The position numbers were made by a program, and so were the translations under genes. The notes beneath the pieces are model-generated. The model saw only the letters and a list, made by a program, of their open reading frames with translations. It searched no databases and was not told where the DNA came from. From assembly GCF_012933505.1 (NCBI RefSeq), contig NZ_JABBNB010000008.1, positions 160,892-224,891 of the forward strand: a DNA stretch of 64,000 nucleotides, in the 5' to 3' direction. How positions within the stretch are numbered: position 1 is the first letter of the stretch; each line of letters begins with the position of its first letter. The DNA comes from Gordonia asplenii (GTDB lineage: Bacteria > Actinomycetota > Actinomycetes > Mycobacteriales > Mycobacteriaceae). Shown here piece after piece: positions 7,692 through 16,537 of this stretch.

Positions 7692-9509
7692 GTGCCTTCC
7701 CGACTTCAGGTGACGCCCGCACAGGTTCGCGCGCGACGTCGACTGTCTGTATTCGCTGTTCTCGCCGCAGTACTCGCGATTCTCCTCGCCGGGTGCGGAT
7801 CGAGCAGCGACAGTGCCACCAGCACAGATCTGTGTGCGCCGCCCGGCGTCGGATCCGCGTCGGCGGCACCGACCAATCTCGACGCGGCGTCGGGCAGCGC
7901 GGCTGAAGACCGGTATACGACGCCGACGACCAAGCCGCTCAACGAAATCGACAAGAACGCGCTCGGACTGCTGACGCCGGGCAAGCTGTCGGTCGGCACG
8001 CTGTCGGATGCGCCGCCGAGCATCTGCATCGACTCCGCGGGTAAGTTCACCGGCTTCGACAACGAGTTGCTCAAGGCAGTCTGCGCGAAACTCGGTCTGC
8101 AGGTTGAGTTCTCCGGGACCGAGTTCGCCGGTTTGCTGTCCCAGGTCGCGACAAAGCGATTCGACGTCGGGTCGTCGTCGATCACCACCACCGACGATCG
8201 ACGCAAGACGGTCGGCTTCACCAACGGCTACGACTTCGGCTACTTCTCGCTCGTCGCCCCGAACGGCGGAAGTATCAAGGGCTTCGGCGATCTGAAACCG
8301 GGTACACGTATCGGCGTCGTGCAGGGCACCGTCCAGGACGACTACGTGCAGAACACACTGCATCTGTCCGCGGTGAAATTCCCCGACTACGCAACGGCTT
8401 ACGCGAATCTCAAGAGTGGGCAGATCGACGCCTGGGTCGCGCCGTCGCAGCAGGCGGAAGGTGCCATCAAGCCCGGCGACGCGACGTCGATCGTGCAGAA
8501 CACGTTCAGCGTCAACAACTTCGTCGGCTGGGCGGTCAACAAGGGCAACCAGCCGTTGATCGACGCGCTGAACTCCGGCCTCGACGCGGTGATCGCCGAC
8601 GGCACCTACGCCAAGCTGTACTCCGACTGGGTGCCGCGCCAGTTGCCCGCCGGCTGGAAGCCCGGCTCGAAGGCCGCGCCGATGCCGCAGCTGGCCGATT
8701 TCGCCGCGATCGCAAAAGCCAACGCGCAGCACAAGACTGAGCAGGCGGCGGCACCCAAGTCGACGCTGCAGCAGCTCGGTGACACCTTCTTCAATTGGGA
8801 GCTCTATCGCAAGGCGCTGCCCGATCTGCTCAAGACCGGTCTGCCGAACACGCTGATCCTCGCACTGGTGTCGGGGGTGCTGGGCACCGTCGGTGGTCTG
8901 CTGCTCGCCGTCGCGGGTATCTCGCGTACCCGCTGGCTGCGTTGGCCCGCCCGGATCTACACCGACATCTTCCGCGGCCTGCCCGCCGTCGTGATCATCC
9001 TGATCGTCGGGCTCGGCGTCGGGCCGGTGGTCAAGAATCTCACCGGGAACAACCCGTATTGGCTTGGCGCCGTTGCCCTTGCGTTGATGGCGGCCGCCTA
9101 CATCGGCGAGATCTTCCGCTCCGGCATTCAGAGTGTCGACACCGGACAGCTCGAGGCGTCGCGCGCCATCGGATTCAGCTACCGGCAGTCGATGGCGTTG
9201 GTCGTCATCCCGCAGGGCGTGCGAAGAGTGTTGCCCGCCTTGATGAATCAGTTCATCGCGCTGATCAAGGACTCGTCGTTGATCTACTTCCTCGGACTGC
9301 TCGTGACCCAGCGTGAACTCTTCGCGGTCGGCCGGGACCTCAACGCGCAGACTGGAAATCTGTCGCCGCTCGTCGCGGCCGGCCTGATGTATCTGGTCTT
9401 GACCATTCCGTTGACGCACCTCGTCAACTACATCGACAAGCGGCTGCGGACCGGCAAGCGGGAGACCATCGCACCGCTCGACGCCGACCTCGTCGTCGAG
9501 AAGGGATGA
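7692..9509 (+). CDS. fused substrate-binding lipoprotein and permease of a glutamine-type ABC importer
   Basis: This 605-residue fusion has a lipoprotein signal with lipobox LAGC (lipidated Cys35). A periplasmic-type amino-acid-binding domain follows (about 55-330, with [15 protein letters not shown] and [16 protein letters not shown]). After a linker comes a HisM/GlnP-type permease domain (about 370-590), whose coupling loop [20 protein letters not shown] contacts the ATPase. The product should be anchored outside, deliver a polar amino acid to its own channel and import it. Start GTG 7692 places the signal peptide at the N-terminus. The ATPase gene follows immediately. Lipid-anchored receptor plus permease in one chain is less common than separate genes. 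Confidence 0.88.
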   Translation: MPSRLQVTPAQVRARRRLSVFAVLAAVLAILLAGCGSSSDSATSTDLCAPPGVGSASAAPTNLDAASGSAAEDRYTTPTTKPLNEIDKNALGLLTPGKLSVGTLSDAPPSICIDSAGKFTGFDNELLKAVCAKLGLQVEFSGTEFAGLLSQVATKRFDVGSSSITTTDDRRKTVGFTNGYDFGYFSLVAPNGGSIKGFGDLKPGTRIGVVQGTVQDDYVQNTLHLSAVKFPDYATAYANLKSGQIDAWVAPSQQAEGAIKPGDATSIVQNTFSVNNFVGWAVNKGNQPLIDALNSGLDAVIADGTYAKLYSDWVPRQLPAGWKPGSKAAPMPQLADFAAIAKANAQHKTEQAAAPKSTLQQLGDTFFNWELYRKALPDLLKTGLPNTLILALVSGVLGTVGGLLLAVAGISRTRWLRWPARIYTDIFRGLPAVVIILIVGLGVGPVVKNLTGNNPYWLGAVALALMAAAYIGEIFRSGIQSVDTGQLEASRAIGFSYRQSMALVVIPQGVRRVLPALMNQFIALIKDSSLIYFLGLLVTQRELFAVGRDLNAQTGNLSPLVAAGLMYLVLTIPLTHLVNYIDKRLRTGKRETIAPLDADLVVEKG

Positions 9510-9514
9510 CGCAC

Positions 9515-10270
9515 ATGGCTACCGCGTTGACAAAGCAGGCAACCAAATCGGTTTCCTTGCAAGGCACCGACCTCCACTTGGCTTTCGGGCCCAACCAGGT
9601 GCTGCGCGGCGTCGACATCACCGTCGACGCCGGCAAGACGACCACCGTGATCGGGCCGTCGGGGTCGGGCAAGTCGACGCTGCTGCGCGTCCTCAACCGT
9701 CTCCATGAGCCGCATCGGGGCGACATCGTCGTCGACGGACGGTCGGTGCTCAAGGACAACCCCGACGAATTGCGCCAGCGCATCGGAATGGTGTTCCAGC
9801 ACTTCAACCTGTTTCCGCATCGCACCGTCGCGGAGAACATCGCCCTCGGACCGCGGAAGCTGCGCGGGCTGTCGAAGGATGCGGCGCGGGAACTGGCGAT
9901 CAAGCAGCTCGACGCCGTCGGCCTTGCGGCCAAAGCGGATTCGCGTCCGGGCAACCTGTCCGGCGGTCAGCAGCAGCGCGTGGCGATCGCCCGCGCGCTG
10001 GCGATGGAACCGCAGGTGATGTTCTTCGACGAGGCGACGTCGGCGCTCGACCCCGAACTCGTCAAAGGCGTGCTCGCCTTGATGGCCGACCTGGCGTCGG
10101 GCGGCATGTCGATGATCGTGGTCACCCACGAAATGGGTTTCGCGAGAACAGTTTCCGACAACGTCGTCTTCATGGACCACGGCACGGTCATCGAGTCGGG
10201 CACCCCGGAAAAGCTGTTCGACGCCCCCGAAAGCGAACGCCTGCAACAGTTCCTGTCCCAGGTGCTGTAG
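9515..10270 (+). CDS. ATP-binding protein of the glutamine-type ABC importer
   Basis: This 251-residue ABC ATPase has Walker A GPSGSGKS (47-54), Q-loop [10 protein letters not shown], signature LSGGQ (148-152), Walker B MFFDEA (169-174) and switch His in VVTHEMGFA. It belongs to the polar-amino-acid (GlnQ/HisP) class and powers the fused receptor-permease encoded just upstream. ATG 9515 is preferred because AAGGG at 9501-9505 sits 9 bases upstream. The in-frame ATG 9506 would overlap the permease stop by 4 bases. A 10-bp stem loop directly at the stop codon may end the transcript. Confidence 0.92.
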   Translation: MATALTKQATKSVSLQGTDLHLAFGPNQVLRGVDITVDAGKTTTVIGPSGSGKSTLLRVLNRLHEPHRGDIVVDGRSVLKDNPDELRQRIGMVFQHFNLFPHRTVAENIALGPRKLRGLSKDAARELAIKQLDAVGLAAKADSRPGNLSGGQQQRVAIARALAMEPQVMFFDEATSALDPELVKGVLALMADLASGGMSMIVVTHEMGFARTVSDNVVFMDHGTVIESGTPEKLFDAPESERLQQFLSQVL

Positions 10271-10291
10271 GGAGTAGTCCGCTCCCTACAG
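10265..10291 (+). terminator. stem-loop at the end of the ABC importer operon
   Basis: CTGTAGGGAG and CTCCCTACAG form a perfect 10-bp stem with a 7-base loop; the stem contains the TAG stop codon of the ATPase gene. No T-run follows, which is usual for terminators in this GC-rich group. It is the only clear structure in the 138-base gap before the convergent flavin reductase gene. Confidence 0.55.
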
Positions 10292-10408
10292 CGGACCGAA
10301 GAAGGGAAGTGCCGTGGTCGCGCACGACATCGGCGATCTCCACGGGAGACACGACGACCTCCTTCCTCGATCTCACACTGCAACTTCTGTCGCCCAGACC
10401 ACGACACC

Positions 10409-10933
10409 TCAGAACAGCCAGGGCATTTCGTCGTGACCGAAGTCGTGGAAGTCGCCGAAGCGCCCGGAACTGAACACGAGCCCGGAGCCCTCACGGAACC
10501 GGAGATTCTCGACCCGCCCGAAGAACACCGTGTGGTCGCCGACGACGGGCGCACTGTCCACCACGCACTCGGCCTGCACCAGGCTGTCCTTGATCATCGG
10601 CAGTCCGAACTCCCCGACGTCGTACTCGATCGACTCGTACCGTGCGCCGCCACGCGTCGCGAAATGGCGCGCGACGGCTTCCTGACGAGAGCTCAGGATG
10701 GACACGGTGAATCGGCCGGCCGCGCCCACCATGTCGGTGGTGCGCGACCCTTCGGTCAGCGAGATCATCAGGATCGCCGGGTCGAGGCTGATCGAGGTGA
10801 GCGAACTGATCGTCATTCCGCACCAATCGTCCGGGGAGGTTCCGGTGCTGACCACGGCGACGCCGGTCACGAACCGTCCCATGCTGCGGCGCATGTCCGT
10901 CGGGGTGGCGCTGCTGAACGCTGGAAGTGCCAT
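10409..10933 (-). CDS. flavin reductase (HpaC-like)
   Basis: This 174-residue protein has the split-barrel flavin reductase fold: MRRSMGRFVTGVAVVST at the N-terminus, WCGMTISSLTSISLDP for flavin contact, and FTVSILSSRQEAVARHFA in the middle. The family uses NAD(P)H to make free reduced FMN or FAD for a partner monooxygenase. The partner is almost certainly the HpaB-type oxygenase two genes upstream in the same minus-strand cluster. The gene is last in that cluster, 8 bases after the cupin gene. Confidence 0.88.
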   Translation of the reverse strand: MALPAFSSATPTDMRRSMGRFVTGVAVVSTGTSPDDWCGMTISSLTSISLDPAILMISLTEGSRTTDMVGAAGRFTVSILSSRQEAVARHFATRGGARYESIEYDVGEFGLPMIKDSLVQAECVVDSAPVVGDHTVFFGRVENLRFREGSGLVFSSGRFGDFHDFGHDEMPWLF

Positions 10934-10941
10934 GACTACAC

Positions 10942-11289
10942 CTACTTGCTGTAGTACCGGGACTCGAAGGTGGTCACACCTTCATCGGTCCGCCACGGGC
11001 CGTGGCGCATGCCCGGCGGTCGGATCGCGTAGTCGCCCGCGGAGAACTTCTGGTTCAGCGTGATGTCGACGAACGAGCCTTCGATGATGTAGACCTCTTC
11101 CCAGAAGTCGTGCGTCAACACACCCATCGACGACGAATCGGCACCGGGTTCGTAGCGCAGAATACGTGTCGCCACACCGGATTCCGGGTCCTTGGCGAGG
11201 ACGCGCTCCTTGATGAGCGGGTCGTCGCCGGGGCACAGCGTGTACTCGACGTCGGTGACGGGATGGAATTCGTGCTCTGGTTTGGCCAT
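10942..11289 (-). CDS. small cupin-domain protein
   Basis: This 115-residue single-domain cupin shows the first motif around FWEEVYIIEGSFVD and the second around AGDYAIRPPGMRHGPW, whose His93 would be a metal ligand. Motif one lacks the usual pair of histidines (FWEEVY), so metal binding may be weak or the ligand set unusual. Small cupins in catabolic operons serve as dioxygenases, isomerases, or binding proteins for ring-opened products; which applies here is unknown. It sits between the HpaB-type oxygenase and its reductase, which ties it to the same reaction series. Confidence 0.8.
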   Translation of the reverse strand: MAKPEHEFHPVTDVEYTLCPGDDPLIKERVLAKDPESGVATRILRYEPGADSSSMGVLTHDFWEEVYIIEGSFVDITLNQKFSAGDYAIRPPGMRHGPWRTDEGVTTFESRYYSK

Positions 11290-11325
11290 TGGGTTGTCCT
11301 TGTCTTGAGTTGGCGTTCGATTCGG

Positions 11326-12783
11326 TCAGCTCGCGGCGGAGTATCCGTCGAGGAACTCCTGCACCGAGGCGACCGCGGAGTCGTAGTCGTAGTTGCGGAA
11401 CGTGTAGGCGCCCTTGACGACGAAAGGCGCACCGGCATAGAACATCTCGTACTGTTGGTGGCGTCCGGCGAACTCCGAACCGATGATGTCCCAGGCGAGT
11501 TTGAACAGCTTGACCCGCTCTTCGGTCGGCACACCGGGCGACTGGACGTAGCGTTCCATGTCCGGGCGGCTCAGGTCGCTGCGCAGATCCTTGACGCTGG
11601 CGGGCAGTTGCAGCACTCCGCCGCCGACGAGGTCACGCAGGATCGACAGCACCCGCGGATAGGTCTCGCTCTGCAGGCCCATCGCACCGTACAGCGCCGA
11701 CCGGCCCGGCAGATATTGACCGTTCGCGTCCGGTTCGGCGGTGTACTCCGCCGCCAGGACTCCGGACTGCACACCGCTGACGACGGCCGCCAGCTCGCCC
11801 AGCTTCTCCTGCACCGACGGAATCTTGTCGACGCCGTTGACCTGGGTGACCCGACGAGCCACGCCGGCGATGAACGCGAGCTTGGCGGCGAAGCGGATCT
11901 GCGCCTGCCAGTTGCCGAGCACGTGGGCTCCGGTGTCGAAGAACTGCCTGCGTACCGCGGTGGTGTCGCGGTCGACGAACACGCGGTTCCACGGGATCAG
12001 CACGTCGTCGAACACCAAGAGCGCGTCGGATTCGTCGTAACGCGTGGTCAGCGGGTAGTCGAAGGAGCTGGTGGCTCCGGTGATGTAGGGTCGGCGGCAG
12101 TAGAGCTTGAGACCCGTTGCGTTGGTGGGCACGGCGAAACCGACCGCGAAGTCCTTGTCGTCGGGGCCGAGCGGCTTGATGCAGGACACGAAGATCTCGT
12201 CGGCCACGGCGCCACCGGTGGCCAGCATCTGCGAACCGCGCACGACGATGCCCTCGTCATTCTCTTCGACGACGCCGACCTGCAGGTAGTCCCCTTCCCA
12301 GCCGGACGCGGTCGTGGCGCGCGAGACCTGCGGCGGGATGATCGCGTAGGAGACGTACAGGTTCTCGTCGAGCAGCCGGCGGTAGTAGTCGGCGACGTTG
12401 CCCGCGAAGTCGTGGTCGCCCTCCTGCCCGTCGAATGCCTGGGTGTTGGCGGCGAACGATGCGAGGAACGTGCCGACGTGGTCGGGGCTGCGGCCGACCC
12501 AACCGTGGGTGTGGCGCGCCCAGGTCTCGATCGCCTTGCGGCGTGCGACGAGATCTTCCGGCGACCGCGGGATGGAGAACGTGCGGTTGGCGGGCCGCCC
12601 GGTCTCCGGTGCGATGTACTGCATGACGTCGGGATTGTCGTTGGCGATGTCGAGCAGTTCGCCGATCGTGTTGGCCATCGGCGCGAACGCGGGGTGCTCG
12701 CCGACGTTGGCGACTACCTCGCCGTCGAGGATGACGGTACGGCCGTCGTTGAGGGACTCCAGATACTCTTTGCCGGTACGCAT
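11326..12783 (-). CDS. HpaB-type FADH2-dependent monooxygenase
   Basis: This 485-residue protein is of the 4-hydroxyphenylacetate 3-monooxygenase family (group D flavin monooxygenases, acyl-CoA dehydrogenase-like fold). It has the opening MRTGKEYLESLNDGR, the central region VSRATTASGWEGDYLQVGVV and a C-terminal helical bundle with GRHQQYEMFYAG. These enzymes use reduced flavin from a separate reductase to hydroxylate, or in some members open, phenolic or N-aromatic rings. The real substrate is not predictable. The nearby amidase-type hydrolase suggests a product with an amide or other C-N bond. It begins 1 base after the stop of the nitrilase-DUF2848 gene. Confidence 0.88.
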   Translation of the reverse strand: MRTGKEYLESLNDGRTVILDGEVVANVGEHPAFAPMANTIGELLDIANDNPDVMQYIAPETGRPANRTFSIPRSPEDLVARRKAIETWARHTHGWVGRSPDHVGTFLASFAANTQAFDGQEGDHDFAGNVADYYRRLLDENLYVSYAIIPPQVSRATTASGWEGDYLQVGVVEENDEGIVVRGSQMLATGGAVADEIFVSCIKPLGPDDKDFAVGFAVPTNATGLKLYCRRPYITGATSSFDYPLTTRYDESDALLVFDDVLIPWNRVFVDRDTTAVRRQFFDTGAHVLGNWQAQIRFAAKLAFIAGVARRVTQVNGVDKIPSVQEKLGELAAVVSGVQSGVLAAEYTAEPDANGQYLPGRSALYGAMGLQSETYPRVLSILRDLVGGGVLQLPASVKDLRSDLSRPDMERYVQSPGVPTEERVKLFKLAWDIIGSEFAGRHQQYEMFYAGAPFVVKGAYTFRNYDYDSAVASVQEFLDGYSAAS

Positions 12784-12784
12784 G

Positions 12785-14263
12785 TCAGTTCTCCTTGGTG
12801 GTGGTGTAGGTGTGAGTGAGGGTTTGGCCTTGCGGCAGAACGATTTCGATGTCCCATCGCCGTCCGGGCACGAACTTCCCGTCGATCAGCGGCAGGGTGC
12901 CGCCGAAGCAGACCAGGTCGTCGTCACCGAGGTCGTCGAGGCGGTCGGTGACGATCGGGAGAAGGTTGTCGGGTCGTCGCAGTCCCGCGAGTGATCCGGA
13001 CTGGTAGAGGACGTCGTCCACCCGGCTGCTGGCTTGGCAAGCGTCCCAGTCGAATTCAGCCCAGTCGTTGATCGCGATGACTTCGCGACCAACGGGCTTG
13101 GGGCAGGCCTGCTTGGACTCACCGATGTCGACGGTCTCCAGTGTGCGATCGGTGTGATCGGATCCGACGCCGAGATACCACCGCCCCGCATGGCGAATGT
13201 AGACCGGCTCGACTTCTCCCGAGGTGTTGTTGCCGGCCACCGGGACCTCCTGAGCGGTGGTGGCCGAGTCCGCGTCCATCGGGTAGAGCATCGGGACCTG
13301 GGGCGGCGGTGCGACGCCGATGGCGGCGAGCTCGTCGATATGGTGGCGTACCTGCGCCTCGTCGCGCCCGGTGTAGCCGGCGACGACCACTCGGTAGCGG
13401 GTGAGGGTAATCGGCTCGCCGCCCTGCGGCTGCAGGGTGAGCGTTGCGGTGGTCATGCGATTGTCCTTCTTCCTCAGCATGGATTCGTAGTCGTCGCGGC
13501 GGTCGGCCAGCACCGGGAATTCGGTGCGGGTGGCCTCGACGAGGTTCGGGTCGATGTCAACGACAGTGACGCCCTCGGCGTCGTCGGCCTCGACGACGAC
13601 CTCTCCCCACGGATCGACGACGCGACTGTGCCCGCCGAGTTCGACGCCGCCGTGGGTGCCGACGGCATTGCAGGCGACGACGAACACCTGGTTGTCGACG
13701 GCGCGGGCCGCGGTGAGCAGCCGCCAATGGTTGAGACGGGCGGCGGGCCATGCCGCGGGGACGATGACGATCTGCGCCCCGGCGGCGACCAGCTGGGTCC
13801 ACAGGCCGGGGAACCGCAGGTCGTAGCAGGTGGTCGAGGCGATCTCACCGAACGGGGTCTGCGCTGCGTACACCTGTCGGCCCGGCGTCAGCAGTTCGGT
13901 CTCGCGGGACTGATAGCCGAAGATGTGCGCCTTGTCGAAGTGGTGAATCACCTGCCCGGTGTCGTCGAGCAGCACCGATGTGTTGAGCAGCGCATCGCCG
14001 TTACGGCGCACGATGCTGCCGCAGTGAATGAAGCAGCGCCGCTCGGCGGCGATGCGCGCCAGGGTCTGGACCGTCGGGCCGTGCAGCGACTCGGCGGTCG
14101 CCGCGTAGTCGTCGAAGTGGTTGAATCCGACTTTCCAGAGCTCCGGGAGCACGATCAGGTCTACGCCGTCGGGTACCGCTGCCACGGTGGTGCGGACCCG
14201 CTCGAGCCGGTGTGCCGCGGTTTCGCCGTCTGGGCCGGCTAGTTGTACAAGTGCGATTTTCAT
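12785..14263 (-). CDS. nitrilase/amidase-DUF2848 fusion protein
   Basis: The N-terminal 265 residues are a carbon-nitrogen hydrolase with the catalytic triad Glu41 (VLPELW), Lys111 (FDKAHIFGY) and Cys146 (TTCYDLRFP). The C-terminal 223 residues match the DUF2848 family in length and in the ending GTLPLIDGKFVPGRRWDIE, which recalls fumarylacetoacetate-hydrolase-like folds (an inference). The two are joined in frame without a stop. An internal ATG at 13456 (Met270) has AGGAAGAAGGAC about 6 bases upstream, so the second half could also be made separately. Together they would hydrolyse a C-N bond and then a second bond of the oxygenase product. Confidence 0.82.
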   Translation of the reverse strand: MKIALVQLAGPDGETAAHRLERVRTTVAAVPDGVDLIVLPELWKVGFNHFDDYAATAESLHGPTVQTLARIAAERRCFIHCGSIVRRNGDALLNTSVLLDDTGQVIHHFDKAHIFGYQSRETELLTPGRQVYAAQTPFGEIASTTCYDLRFPGLWTQLVAAGAQIVIVPAAWPAARLNHWRLLTAARAVDNQVFVVACNAVGTHGGVELGGHSRVVDPWGEVVVEADDAEGVTVVDIDPNLVEATRTEFPVLADRRDDYESMLRKKDNRMTTATLTLQPQGGEPITLTRYRVVVAGYTGRDEAQVRHHIDELAAIGVAPPPQVPMLYPMDADSATTAQEVPVAGNNTSGEVEPVYIRHAGRWYLGVGSDHTDRTLETVDIGESKQACPKPVGREVIAINDWAEFDWDACQASSRVDDVLYQSGSLAGLRRPDNLLPIVTDRLDDLGDDDLVCFGGTLPLIDGKFVPGRRWDIEIVLPQGQTLTHTYTTTKEN

Positions 14264-14279
14264 TGTGTTCCTTGGTATT

Positions 14280-14924
14280 TCATTGGTTGTCGGTCATCGA
14301 CGCGAGAGTCGAGTCGAGGTGATGGCGCACTGCCTGACCCGCGAGATCGGGATCGCCGAGGGCGATGGCGTCGACGATCGCACGGTGTTCGGCGACTACC
14401 CGACTGCGTCGTTCGTGGTCCGCGGTGACGATGCGGATACCCATCCGCATCTGCCGATCCCGAAGTGACCGATAGAAATCGGTCAGGATCGGATTCTGCG
14501 CCGCGGAGATGATGGCGGTGTGGAAGGCCAGGTCGAGGTCGATGAACGCGGTCGCGTCGTCCTCGGCGGCCTGGCGGGTGATGATCTCGCTGAGGTCGTC
14601 GACCAGTGCTCCGCCGGCCTCTGCGACTCGGCGCACCGACCAGTCCTCGATCATCATCCGAACCTGCATGATCGCGGCGATGTCTCGGTCGGTGACGGCA
14701 GGGATGTAGGCGCCCTTGTTGGGGATCCGATTGATGAAGCCCTCGGCCTCCAGCCGCAGCAGGGCTTCCCGGACGGGTGTGCGCGACAGCCCCGACGACT
14801 CGGCGATCTCGTTCTCGGTGAGGAACAACGAGTCCCCGCGCGGTACCTCGACGATCTTCTGGCGCAGCCAGCGGTAGGCGAGTTCGGGAGCGCGCAGCTC
14901 CCCGTTTCGTGTGCTCTTCGCCAT
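14280..14924 (-). CDS. GntR-family (FadR/FCD type) regulator
   Basis: This 214-residue protein has an N-terminal winged helix (LTENEIAESSGLSRTPVREA, then LRLEAEGFI) and a C-terminal all-helical FCD ligand domain. The likely metal-binding histidines are in LDLAFHTAI and in AEHRAIVDAI. Such proteins repress catabolic operons until an acid intermediate binds. The gene lies between the MFS transporter and the catabolic genes. A 27-base inverted repeat upstream of the transporter has the TTGTAT...ATACAA form typical of FCD-type GntR operators, so it is the probable target. Confidence 0.88.
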   Translation of the reverse strand: MAKSTRNGELRAPELAYRWLRQKIVEVPRGDSLFLTENEIAESSGLSRTPVREALLRLEAEGFINRIPNKGAYIPAVTDRDIAAIMQVRMMIEDWSVRRVAEAGGALVDDLSEIITRQAAEDDATAFIDLDLAFHTAIISAAQNPILTDFYRSLRDRQMRMGIRIVTADHERRSRVVAEHRAIVDAIALGDPDLAGQAVRHHLDSTLASMTDNQ

Positions 14925-14983
14925 GGCGGGTTCCTTTCCAGAGGGTTATTGGGGGGTCGAGGACCGCGGTCGCGCCGCGACCG

Positions 14984-16318
14984 TCAGGACACGGTCGCCA
15001 GATCCACGGATTTGGTCTCGGTCGCCTTCATCGACGCGATGAGCGATGCCGCGCCCATCAGCGCCAGGTAGAACGCGATGGCGTAGGGCGAACCGAACCA
15101 GCCGTACAGCGCGATAGCCAGGATCGGCGCGATCGATCCGGCAAGCACCGATGCGAGGTTGTAGGCCAGGGAGACTCCGGAGTAGCGGATCCTGGTGGGG
15201 AACAGCTCGGAGAAGAAGGCCCCGATCACCGCACTGTAGGCGGAGAAGATCAGCAAGCCGCCGACGACGGCCACGGTGATCGCAATCGAGTTCTTGGTGT
15301 CCAGGAGGGCGAAGAACACGAACGCCCAGATCATCGTCGCGATCGACGCTCCGATGTAGATGGGGCGCCGGCCGATACGGTCAGCCAGGATGGCGAACAG
15401 CGGAATCGCGATCAGCGCGGCACCCATGCCGATCATCACGGCGGTCAGGCCGACGGACTTGGGCAGGTGCAACATGTCCGCGTTGGTGATGTAGGTGATG
15501 ACGAACAGCGAGAAGATGTAGAAACCGGCGTTTTCGCCGAATCGGGTGACCGCCGCGAGCACGATCTGCCGCCAGTGCTTGGTGATCGCCTCCGACAGCG
15601 GCGCCTGCGACGTCGCGCACGCTTCGGCCTTCGCCTCGGCTGCCCGGTAGAGCGGGGTCTCGGTGACGAACAGACGCAACACCAAGCCGATGAGTACCAG
15701 GATTGCCGAGAGTGCGAAGGCGATGCGCCAGCCGTAGGACTGGAATGCGTCGTCGGACATCGTCGCGCTGAGCACGGCCATCACACCGGCCGCAAGCAGA
15801 TTGCCAAGGGGCGGACCGAGATTGGGCCATGCCGCCCAGAACGCGCGCCGCTCGGACCCGCCGTGTTCGGAGACCAGCAGCACCGCGCCGCCCCATTCGC
15901 CGCCGAGTGCGAAGCCCTGCACGAGCCGCAGAACCACGAGGATGATCGGCGCGGCGATGCCGAGCGTGGCGTAGCCGGGCAGCAATGCGATCAGGAAGGT
16001 CGAGATGCCCATCAGCATCAGACTGGCGATCAGCGTAGAGCGTCGGCCTCGTCGGTCGCCGAGGTGACCGAGCACCGCGGCGCCGAGGGGGCGGGCGATG
16101 AAGCCGACGGCGTAGGTGGCGAAGGCCAGCAGCGTGCCGACCGTCGGATTCGATGCCGGAAAGAACACTTTGTTGAAGACGAGTGCGGCAGCGGTTCCGT
16201 AGAGGAAGAAGTCATACCACTCGACGGCGGTACCCGCGAGGCTCGACGCCGCGACGACCGGCAAGCTGGTCCTGCGTTGCGATCGCGACTTGGTAGGTTG
16301 AGTAACGGCTGTCGCCAT
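14984..16318 (-). CDS. MFS transporter (metabolite:H+ symporter type)
   Basis: This 444-residue transporter of twelve helices belongs to the MHS branch of the major facilitator superfamily. It shows the conserved N-terminal segment GTAVEWYDFFLYG, the loop GHLGDRRGRR between helices 2 and 3, and GFALGGEWGGAVLL near helix 5. This branch imports organic acids and aromatic acids with protons. ATG 16318 is chosen over upstream in-frame codons because AGGAG sits 5 bases ahead. It heads the catabolic cluster and presumably imports the substrate. Confidence 0.88.
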   Translation of the reverse strand: MATAVTQPTKSRSQRRTSLPVVAASSLAGTAVEWYDFFLYGTAAALVFNKVFFPASNPTVGTLLAFATYAVGFIARPLGAAVLGHLGDRRGRRSTLIASLMLMGISTFLIALLPGYATLGIAAPIILVVLRLVQGFALGGEWGGAVLLVSEHGGSERRAFWAAWPNLGPPLGNLLAAGVMAVLSATMSDDAFQSYGWRIAFALSAILVLIGLVLRLFVTETPLYRAAEAKAEACATSQAPLSEAITKHWRQIVLAAVTRFGENAGFYIFSLFVITYITNADMLHLPKSVGLTAVMIGMGAALIAIPLFAILADRIGRRPIYIGASIATMIWAFVFFALLDTKNSIAITVAVVGGLLIFSAYSAVIGAFFSELFPTRIRYSGVSLAYNLASVLAGSIAPILAIALYGWFGSPYAIAFYLALMGAASLIASMKATETKSVDLATVS

Positions 16319-16424
16319 TGGAACTCCTAGCAGTGGTTCATGGTGGAGCCGCCTGGCCCGGTCGACTGTTGCACCAGTCGGCCGGGCCGCCGTCGTCTGT
16401 GAGCTACGACACCGGGCGGTATAT

Positions 16425-16451
16425 CTGTTGTATACGATGTGAATACAACAG
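16425..16451. promoter_or_regulatory. palindromic operator of the catabolic cluster
   Basis: CTGTTGTAT and ATACAACAG form a perfect 9-bp inverted repeat around a 9-base spacer, about 105 bases upstream of the MFS start. The inner TTGTAT/ATACAA halves resemble operators of FCD-type GntR regulators, and such a regulator is the second gene of the cluster. The site is AT-rich in a GC-rich surrounding, as expected for a promoter region. Confidence 0.65.
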
Positions 16452-16537
16452 CGCAAGGGGTAGTCGTAAGCTACTTGCCGGTAAGTTGTCGTCGGGCCGT
16501 CGGGCCGACGAAAAAAGGTGCGCCTCGCGCGGTGCCG

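Noticed and set aside
6342..9419. A 1025-codon open frame on the minus strand
   Set aside because: It lies antisense to the methyltransferase, DUF2537 and ABC importer genes, all with clear motifs. Its product is Arg/Asp/Gly-rich without any domain; this is a GC-rich shadow frame.
14909..16330. A 473-codon open frame on the plus strand
   Set aside because: It is antisense to the MFS transporter, which has membrane helices and family motifs; the plus-strand product looks like random charged sequence.
16457..16537. Hairpin plus six-T run (minus strand) as terminator of the DUF6928-like gene
   Set aside because: The T-run at 16511-16516 is real, but the preceding stem contains mismatches and is not convincing by eye.
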